This document shows positions 1-4,061 of a stretch of 6,493 bases of DNA, one piece after another (positions within the stretch are counted from its first letter, which is position 1; every line of letters starts with the position of its first letter). Both the position numbers and the translations under genes were made by a program. The stretch comes from G020348185 sp964525045. Lineage in GTDB: Bacteria > Nitrospirota > Nitrospiria > Nitrospirales > UBA8639. The stretch spans positions 1-6,493 of the forward strand of contig CAZGFD010000056.1 of the NCBI GenBank assembly GCA_964525045.1. Direction: 5' to 3'. The notes beneath the pieces were generated by a model, which was given only the letters and a program-made list of their open reading frames with translations, did not search any database and was not told the origin of the DNA.

Positions 1-40
1 GTGTTACCCATGTCTCCGGAATATTGTGTTACCTATGTCT
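1..40. repeat. Two direct repeats resembling an IS end
   Basis: GTGTTACCCATGTCT at 1-15 is repeated as GTGTTACCTATGTCT at 26-40 with one mismatch, a 25-bp period. From general knowledge, TGTTACC-ATGTCT-type motifs repeated in the same orientation occur at the termini of some IS21- and IS481-like elements. The window probably starts at or inside the end of such an element, whose body would lie to the left. No transposase of that type is visible here, so the assignment is inference; the repeat itself is directly seen. Confidence 0.5.
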
Positions 41-109
41 AAGGAAGGACAGCTAGCCCTTCAATTTCAGTCCAGCATCAGTTATCCAACCGACTTCACG
101 ATTTGAACT

Positions 110-156
110 CCCGACCGGGGGATCTGAAGGGGGTTTGCCCCCTTCATGGGGAGGAC
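110..156. repeat. G/C-rich hairpin repeat, copy 1
   Basis: This 47-bp stretch matches 2982-3028 at 40 of 47 positions. The shared ends are CCCGACCGGGGG and GCCCCCTTCATGGGGAG. It contains a perfect 9-bp stem with a 4-nt loop: TGAAGGGGG (125-133), TTTG, CCCCCTTCA (138-146). It lies in a stretch without genes upstream of higBA. It could be a dispersed intergenic (REP/MITE-like) repeat or part of a structured RNA; the sequence alone does not decide. Similarity to copy 2 stops on both sides of these coordinates. Confidence 0.6.
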
Positions 157-237
157 CAGCTAGAATATCTAATTAGTCAACAAAAGACTTGCCACCTAAT
201 TTTTAATCGAAGGGACAAGCCTTAGGCGTCTTGCAAT

Positions 238-258
238 CTGTAACGCCATGGGTTACAG
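238..258. promoter_or_regulatory. Palindromic operator candidate of the higBA operon
   Basis: A perfect 7-bp inverted repeat, CTGTAAC (238-244) and GTTACAG (252-258), is separated by GCCATGG. It ends 9 bp before the higB GTG start. A possible promoter, TTGCAA (231-236) with TACAGT (254-259) and a 17-bp spacer, would be covered by it. HigA-type antitoxins with an HTH domain typically repress their own operon from palindromes at this position, so this is the likely HigA/HigBA site. The palindrome is seen directly. The promoter hexamers are weak and would place the transcript start almost at the start codon, so that part is uncertain. Confidence 0.5.
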
Positions 259-267
259 TTCAGAGGT

Positions 268-546
268 GTGATCCGTGGCTTTAAACACAAGGGGTTGGGC
301 AAGTTTTTCCAGACCGGCTCCAAAGCAGGCATTCAGGCACAACACGCCGAACGGCTACGCCTCATCTTAGGCCGTCTAAGCGCTGCCACTGGCCCCAAAG
401 ATATGGCACTTCCGGGTTTAGGTCTACATTCCCTCAAAGGGGACCGAAAAGGCAGCTGGGCCGTATCGGTCAGAGGGAATTGGCGAGTAACGTTCAAGTT
501 TGTTGGAAAGGACGCTGAATCCATTGATTACGAGGACTATCACTGA
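268..546 (+). CDS. higB: HigB-family mRNA interferase toxin
   Basis: A 92-residue protein of the RelE/ParE-superfamily HigB toxins, which cut mRNA on the translating ribosome. Length and sequence fit the family end to end: MIRGFKHKGL at the N-terminus, HSLKGDRKGSW around residues 54-64, the VRGNWRVTF strand at 68-76, and the terminal EDYH. Residues matching those reported as important in Proteus HigB are present (H54, K57, D90, Y91, H92), so the toxin looks active. The start is GTG preceded very closely by AGAGG; the nearby ATG at 248 is out of frame and sits inside the operator candidate. The gene lies 12 bp upstream of its antitoxin, in the toxin-first order typical of higBA. Regulation is probably by HigA binding the palindrome just upstream. 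Confidence 0.93.
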   Translation: MIRGFKHKGLGKFFQTGSKAGIQAQHAERLRLILGRLSAATGPKDMALPGLGLHSLKGDRKGSWAVSVRGNWRVTFKFVGKDAESIDYEDYH

Positions 547-558
547 GAGGGCATAACG

Positions 559-846
559 ATGCGCATGCACAACCCACCTCATCCCGGGAAAATCATTAAA
601 ACCCTTTGCTTGGAACCACTCGGTGTGACCGTCACGCAGGCAGCGGCGGCTCTAGGCGTAAGTCGGAAGACACTCTCCACCATTCTCAATGGTCATGCAG
701 GCATTAGTCCTGAGATGGCGGTCCGCCTTTCCATTGCCTTTGGAACTTCGGCTGAGAGCTGGCTCAACCAGCAAACGCAGTATGACCTGTGGCACGCCGA
801 GCAACGTCGCAAACACCTTCGGGTTGCCAAGCTCGCAGCTGTGTAG
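559..846 (+). CDS. higA: HigA-family antitoxin, XRE-type HTH
   Basis: A 95-residue antitoxin and autorepressor of the HigA/VapI group. The N-terminus, MRMHNPPHPGKIIK, is a hallmark of the family. A helix-turn-helix spans about residues 25-44 (TQAAAALGVSRKTLSTILNG), followed by the conserved ISPEMAVRLSIAFGTSAESWLNQQTQYDLW segment at about 49-78. It neutralises HigB by direct binding and, through the HTH, represses the shared promoter. GAGAGG at 545-550 gives a well-spaced ribosome binding site for the ATG at 559, and the upstream stop of higB is 12 bp away, so the two genes form an operon. No lesion is visible. The gene ends only about 28 bp before the inserted IS, so the IS spared the module. 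Confidence 0.93.
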   Translation: MRMHNPPHPGKIIKTLCLEPLGVTVTQAAAALGVSRKTLSTILNGHAGISPEMAVRLSIAFGTSAESWLNQQTQYDLWHAEQRRKHLRVAKLAAV

Positions 847-864
847 TCACGCCTAACCATCCGC

Positions 865-1874
865 TCAACCTAGAGGAGCGTTGTTGCATAATTCCAAAAC
901 CAATCGACTTTCCTCCAGCATGTCAATGCTTAAAATTCTTTCGGACCTCGGCATACCCAAGCTCGTCCTTCGATTTAAAATGTCGCCCTTAATCAGTCTT
1001 TCAATCTTCTGATTTTCAAGCCGCCGGGCTCGTCGATTTGAACCGAGGAAGCCTGTAAATCGAAATACCGCATTCTCTGCCAAGCTCTGTCGGGTTCACC
1101 CACTGTCCACGCGCCAGGCATACCGGCCTGGCGAATGAATCTCACGAAGAGGGGCATTCCGGGTGTCCAGCTTCTCAAGGAAGTTTTCACACTTCCTCTG
1201 CCTCGCGTTACGCCGAGGGGAATTGTCGCTTTCGCCCTGCGCTGGGCAATAGATTGATAGCCGGCTTTGGTGTCGTAGGCCCAATCGCCGGAACCCTGAC
1301 CGACCTTCCCGTGAATCTGCTTCAACAACGATGGAAGCATCTGGCTAACATGAACATGGCTCGCGGTCATTTCAACGGCCACAATCTCTTTCGTCTGGTC
1401 ATCAACCCCCGGATGGAGTTTGCACCAACGACGCCGTTGACTCCCACGATGCTTATGAACCTGCCATTCCCCGGCGCCGTAGACCCGAAACCCAGTGGCA
1501 TCAATGACAATAGGGCGGGGCCGGGTATTGGATGATGAAAAATTCGGGACGGTGAGGGCTCCTTGCCGCCGACAAATTGTGCTATAGTTCGGCACCGGCA
1601 ATTCAAGGCTCACAAGACTCATGACCGAGGCCACAGACCCTTGAGCGGCTCGCAGGCTGAGGCGGTAGACACTCTGGACGACCACCGCGCAGTGAATTGC
1701 CGTATCTGAGTAGATCCTGGGGGCGCCAGCCCCAAGACGAGCCTGGGTGTTTCGCCACCTCGTCAGGGCGGCTTCGTCAATCCAGAAGGTCAGCCCACCG
1801 CGGGCGATCAGAGCCTGATTATAGGTCAGCCAGTTACGAACACGGTATCGGAAGGTGTATGCGTTTTGTGCCAT
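865..1874 (-). pseudogene. IS5-family (IS903-like) transposase, frameshifted and interrupted
   Basis: Read on the minus strand, this is a DDE transposase of the IS5 family. It begins MAQNAYTFRYRVRNWLTYNQAL at the ATG at 1874; a GTG at 1892 is possible but leaves an extra six residues the family lacks. The first catalytic Asp is in IVIDATGFRVYG and the second in SGDWAYDT, where the family usually has GDGAYD. After KATIP the frame shifts by one base at a GGGG run (1217-1220, plus strand). Homology continues in another frame as PRRNARQRKCENF. That frame then meets TGA at 1096-1098 and resumes as TRQSLAENAVFRF. The stop falls exactly on the Tyr of the Y(2)R(3)E(6)K signature; the Glu survives, but R is Q and K is T. 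The reading frame ends at 865-867, beyond the inverted repeat. It is almost certainly dead. Confidence 0.88.
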
Positions 1875-1926
1875 GCGCCATTGTAACGACACCCTACATC
1901 ACTGGCCAATTGTGCAACGACGCCAC
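875..1926 (-). mobile_element. IS5-family insertion sequence (degenerate copy)
   Basis: The broken transposase is bounded by imperfect inverted repeats. The one at 875-893 reads GGAGCGTTGTTGCATAATT. The reverse complement of 1908-1926 reads GTGGCGTCGTTGCACAATT, with 15 of 19 positions identical. The resulting length of about 1.05 kb is normal for IS903-like members of the IS5 family, and the GTTGTTGCATAA core is typical of their ends. No convincing 9-bp target duplication flanks these ends. ACCTA occurs at 868-872 and again at 1925-1929, which would suit slightly shifted ends. The element sits between higA and the monooxygenase remnant. Outer boundaries are uncertain by a few bases. Confidence 0.75.
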
Positions 1927-1963
1927 CTAAGATTATAAATCTCAATATGACGACTTCTCTTTC

Positions 1964-2107
1964 ATGACGACAATGGCAATAATAGGGGCGAGGCCAAACA
2001 GTTTGGCAGAGACAAAGGCTGCCTTGGAATGTGGGCTGGAACCAACCGTATTCGAAAAAGCCTCGGGGCCGGGCGGTTTTTTATTCAATCAATACAAATG
2101 CCACTAA
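1964..2107 (+). pseudogene. N-terminal remnant of a flavin-dependent monooxygenase (FMO)
   Basis: A 47-codon reading frame starting ATG at 1964 (or 1973) encodes MAIIGARPNSLAETKAALEC and continues GLEPTVFEKASGPGG. This matches the start of FMO-type monooxygenases, which read roughly VAIIGAGPSGLAAAK..LEAGLEPTVFEKSxxIGG. It covers the FAD-binding beta-alpha-beta unit, including the acidic residue (Glu of VFEK) that binds the FAD ribose. The glycine motif GxGPSG has decayed to GARPNS, which should abolish FAD binding. Homology ends near 2076 at GPGG; the rest of the roughly 450-residue enzyme is absent. The frame stops at TAA 2105-2107, overlapping the start of the next gene by 10 bases. The family call rests on pattern recognition of a short segment. 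Confidence 0.6.
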
Positions 2108-2445
2108 GCGAATTCGAAACAAAAAAATGCGAAAAGTTGGTTGGTGCTTTTGTTGAAAAACGCCGGCCGCCTGCTCATATCCGCCATGACCTTGATGTAG
2201 GATTTCGTGTTAAAGGGCAGAGTATAGAAATATTTGAAATTCGCCCGAGGTGGCAATGTCCGGATGAAAAGATTGAAGAAGCTGTTGCAAAGACAACATT
2301 TGTTAAAACGAAGAATGTCTGGAAGGTTTATTGGCAGCGAGCTGATCTGAAATGGCATCGCTATGATCCCAACCCAGAGGTTGGAAGCCTCGAAGAGTTC
2401 CTGGATATTGTGGGCCGAGACGAATATGCATGTTTTTTCGGATAA
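2098..2445 (+). CDS. DUF3024-family protein
   Basis: A 115-residue protein that I recognise as the DUF3024 type. It begins MPLSEFETKKCEKLVGAFVEK, has RPPAHIRHDLDVGFRVKGQSIEIFEIRPRW in the centre, then VAKTTFVKTKNVWKVYWQRADLKWHRY, and ends DEYACFFG. The function of the family is unknown to me; it is soluble, with no signal peptide or membrane segment. The ATG at 2098 was chosen because MPLSEFE is the usual family start. The same frame is open back to 2029, but those 23 codons read through the monooxygenase remnant in another frame and are not conserved. No Shine-Dalgarno is visible before 2098. The upstream remnant frame overlaps the start (ATGCCACTAA), so translation may be coupled or weak. 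It seems full length and intact. Confidence 0.82.
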   Translation: MPLSEFETKKCEKLVGAFVEKRRPPAHIRHDLDVGFRVKGQSIEIFEIRPRWQCPDEKIEEAVAKTTFVKTKNVWKVYWQRADLKWHRYDPNPEVGSLEEFLDIVGRDEYACFFG

Positions 2446-2516
2446 TGGCATTTAAGAAGCTTTTGGAGAATGCCCTGCCCCTTCTATTAATTCATCCGCA
2501 TGCAATTACTTGATTT

Positions 2517-2810
2517 TTGCAAGCAACCCACGCAGCCTTGCGGGTCCTGGTGATTCTGCTTCAATTGGCTAAAGACACCCCTCTACCAATTCTCAAGACC
2601 CGGCAGAAACTCATCCTCGAAACTCTCGCCCTTCGGCAAAAGCTCGCGGTGTTGAACCGATCTACCCAAAGGCCATATCTCACGCCTCCTGACCGAAGGT
2701 TCTGGGTCCCCGCTGTCACAAATCTAGAGTCACTGTTCCGAACACTCCTCAAGGTAAACCCTGAGATCGGGATTGGTAAGCACCAACGGAAATTACGAAA
2801 AAAATTGTGA
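2517..2810 (+). pseudogene. Fragment of an integrase-core (rve-type) transposase, N-terminal region
   Basis: The reading frame opens with a TTG at 2517 and gives 97 residues. Residues about 32-64 (LILETLALRQKLAVLNRS, then RPYLTPPDRRFWV) match the start of a common rve-family transposase, usually xLENLALRQQLAVL.R...RPRLRPxDRLFWV. The following LLKVNPEIGIGKHQRKLRKKL still resembles the next segment (LVIVKPETVxxWHRxGFRL) with several substitutions. The frame then stops at TGA 2808-2810. The DDE catalytic core, about 200 residues, is missing, so this cannot act as a transposase. The exact IS family cannot be assigned from the fragment. It has no credible ribosome binding site and is most likely untranslated debris. 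Confidence 0.65.
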
Positions 2811-2964
2811 CCAATTTGTGACCAAAAATTTCACACCAGGCAGAATTCTCGTACTCATCGTAATTAATAGAATCCGGGCAGCCCCTTGATTGTGGAAGAA
2901 AACAGGAAAACCATCAGAAAATCAGGCAGTTCCAAAATAGTTGTCCTTGTTTTGCCAAGGCCAG

Positions 2965-2988
2965 GGTCGGGGAATTTATTCCCCGACC
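2965..2988. repeat. Perfect 10-bp hairpin beside repeat copy 2
   Basis: GGTCGGGGAA (2965-2974) and TTCCCCGACC (2979-2988) are exact reverse complements around the loop TTTA. The right arm overlaps the first seven bases of repeat copy 2. Copy 1 at 110 has no matching left arm. The structure is strong, but on neither strand is it followed by a T-run, so it is not an obvious intrinsic terminator. Confidence 0.6.
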
Positions 2989-3028
2989 GGGGGTATTGAA
3001 AGGGGTACGCCCCCTTCATGGGGAGAAC
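2982..3028. repeat. G/C-rich hairpin repeat, copy 2
   Basis: Second copy of the 47-bp repeat found at 110-156, with 7 mismatches. The central stem is TGAAAGGGG (2997-3005), TACG, CCCCCTTCA (3010-3018). The single departure from copy 1 within the stem, A3001 opposite C3014, becomes a U-G wobble if the minus strand is transcribed, so the fold survives on that strand. A separate small inverted repeat, GGCAGC-GTA-GCTGCC, lies at 3035-3049. Copy 2 directly abuts the truncated recombinase fragment. Confidence 0.6.
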
Positions 3029-3053
3029 GTGAGGGGCAGCGTAGCTGCCGAAG

Positions 3054-3269
3054 GGATGAACGAAGGGTAATAAAACCCCTCTGCAGGTCAACCCGATCCC
3101 ACCTGGGTTTCAAGATTTCCCCTAACCTTTGACCAAGCTGGGCGGCAACTAGGAGTATAGGACGAAAGTGAGGTGCCGCGACTTTGTAAAGTTGATTCCA
3201 TTCATCACTCCTTACGACACGGTCTTGCAAATTCTTTGTATCAGGTATTGGAACTTTTTTTAGCGGCAT
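3054..3269 (-). pseudogene. Internal fragment of a tyrosine recombinase (phage-type integrase)
   Basis: Minus-strand translation from about 3269 reads MPLKKVPIPDTKNLQDRVVRSDEWNQLY, then KVAAPHFRPILLVAAQLGQRLGEILKPRW, then DRVDLQRGFITLRSS. This is the start of the catalytic domain of tyrosine recombinases, containing the first active-site Arg (in LGQRLGEIL, normally TGMRLGEIL). About 70 residues are recognisable. The N-terminal core-binding domain and the later H-x-x-R and Tyr motifs are absent, so it is inactive. After about 3054 the frame stays open to 2976 but reads through the hairpin repeat, giving an unrelated tail. The frame is also open upstream to 3347, into the nikR leader, without similarity that I recognise. 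It is probably a relic of an integrated element. Confidence 0.75.
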
Positions 3270-3317
3270 TCCCGTAGACAAGGTCCTCCTGCATGACAGT
3301 ACAAAAAAACAACGAAC

Positions 3318-3347
3318 TGTTAGAATGTGCCTTAGGATTCGTAACAC
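3318..3347. promoter_or_regulatory. Possible NikR half-site and imperfect palindrome in the nikR leader
   Basis: GTAACAC at 3341-3347 ends 7 bp before the nikR ribosome binding site. It lies within ATTCGTAACAC (3337-3347), which is repeated exactly on the opposite strand in the operator candidate of the TonB receptor at 3947-3957. An imperfect palindrome TGTTAGAAT (3318-3326) / ATTCGTAACA (3337-3346) surrounds it, with one extra G in the right arm. The spacing between TGTTA and TAACA is 3-4 bp longer than in known GTGTTAC-N13/14-GTAACAC NikR sites, so autoregulation is plausible but not established. Confidence 0.4.
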
Positions 3348-3368
3348 AACGAAAAAGGAGGAATTGTT

Positions 3369-3785
3369 ATGGCAGAACTCGTACGGTTCGGAGTGTCATT
3401 AGAACAAGGGCTGCTTCACGCCTTTGATGAATTTATTCATCGCAAGGATTATCCGAACCGTTCGGAAGCCATTCGCGATCTCATTCGCCAAGAATTGGTA
3501 GACCAGAGCTGGGCGGACAATAAATCGATTGTCGGCACGGTGACCCTCGTTTACGACCATCATCAACGTGAGCTGCTAGCGAAGCTGACGGATGCCCAGC
3601 ACCATTTTGGTCAATTAATTATTTCTTCCCTACATGTCCATCTGGATGCGCACCATTGCCTGGAAGTGATCGTGGTGAAGGGGGCAAGTGCGACCGTCCA
3701 GAAGTTAGCGAATCGTTTGATCGGGACAAAAGGTGTAATTCATGGAAAACTCACGATGACCACAACCGGTAAAGGATTACGATAA
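3369..3785 (+). CDS. nikR: Nickel-responsive transcriptional regulator NikR
   Basis: A 138-residue NikR, the usual length. The N-terminal ribbon-helix-helix DNA-binding domain covers residues 1-45 (beta strand LVRFGVSLEQGLL, then PNRSEAIRDLIRQEL). The C-terminal ACT-like nickel-binding domain follows from about 53 (IVGTVTLVYDHHQREL). The four square-planar nickel ligands of E. coli NikR (H76, H87, H89, C95) correspond to H78, H89, H91 and C97 (SLHVHLDAHHCLEV). The tetramer binds DNA when nickel is bound and represses nickel import. AAGGAGG at 3355-3361 is a strong ribosome binding site seven bases before the ATG. The next gene on the same strand is a TonB-dependent receptor with a NikR-like site, a likely target. 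There is no sign of decay despite the fragment-rich neighbourhood upstream. Confidence 0.95.
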   Translation: MAELVRFGVSLEQGLLHAFDEFIHRKDYPNRSEAIRDLIRQELVDQSWADNKSIVGTVTLVYDHHQRELLAKLTDAQHHFGQLIISSLHVHLDAHHCLEVIVVKGASATVQKLANRLIGTKGVIHGKLTMTTTGKGLR

Positions 3786-3832
3786 CTGGTTTTCTCCTTC
3801 TAACCGTTCCCTTTCTGAATGGCCGGGTTCAA

Positions 3833-3882
3833 GGAAGGCCCTCCCTCGTAGTTCCATTTTTAAGAATATCGTCTGGCCTTCC
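3833..3882. repeat. Inverted repeat in the nikR-receptor intergenic region
   Basis: GGAAGGCC (3833-3840) and GGCCTTCC (3875-3882) are exact reverse complements 34 bp apart. Each is followed by a CTCCCTC run (3841-3847 and 3883-3889), so the arrangement also has a direct-repeat component. It lies 48-97 bp after the nikR stop. It might be part of the nikR transcript end, but no T-run follows and the loop is long, so no function is assigned. Confidence 0.35.
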
Positions 3883-3946
3883 CCTCCCTCAGCATATTTA
3901 TCCTATTTAAAATGACCTGGAAGCGCTTGCAGTATTCCCTTCATTC

Positions 3947-3973
3947 GTGTTACGAATTTTATAAACGTATTAC
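3947..3973. promoter_or_regulatory. Candidate NikR operator upstream of the TonB-dependent receptor
   Basis: GTGTTAC (3947-3953), 13 bp, GTATTAC (3967-3973). The consensus described for NikR of delta-proteobacteria is GTGTTAC-N13/14-GTAACAC; here the left half is perfect, the right half matches 5 of 7, and the spacing fits. The spacer contains TATAAA (3960-3965), which could be the -10 element, so bound NikR would block the promoter directly. No good -35 is visible 17 bp upstream. The site lies 88 bp before the receptor start codon and downstream of nikR on the same strand. Binding is inferred from motif, spacing and gene context. Confidence 0.65.
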
Positions 3974-4061
3974 TATTTAAGAAACTTCTTTCTCTTGGTG
4001 CGCAGGCCTCCCGGCGCCTCATCACCACCTCCGCCAATCTGATCGACCTTGCGACACCACG

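Noticed and set aside
1..32. GTGTTAC at 1 and 26 as NikR half-sites
   Set aside because: The copies are direct, not inverted, and belong to a longer 15-bp repeat unrelated to NikR palindromes.
90..120. tRNA-like 3' end on the minus strand (GGGAGTTCAAATC)
   Set aside because: The T-stem does not pair after the loop (GGGAG versus CGTGA), and no acceptor stem, CCA or other arms are found.
197..225. Similarity of TTTTTAATCGAAGGGACAAG to the IS5 transposase 3' region (961-981, minus strand)
   Set aside because: Only about 20 bases align, and gaps are needed; no surrounding protein similarity supports a second IS fragment.
2055..2082. AAAAAGCC ... GGTTTTTT hairpin resembling an intrinsic terminator
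   Set aside because: The stem needs a G-U pair and a large loop, and the bases are part of the monooxygenase relic (FEKASGPGGFL). It would terminate directly before the DUF3024 start, so chance is more likely.
2029..2097. N-terminal 23-codon extension of the DUF3024 gene
   Set aside because: It is read out of frame through the FMO remnant, and the family start is at 2098.
2886..2999. 37-codon frame containing RKTIRKSGSSKIVVLVLP, reminiscent of an AbrB/MazE-type antitoxin start
   Set aside because: Too short, lacks a ribosome binding site, runs into the hairpin repeat, and the resemblance is limited to a dozen residues.
2864..3091. 75-residue minus-strand frame
   Set aside because: No recognisable motif, and it runs through the hairpin repeat; treated as chance.
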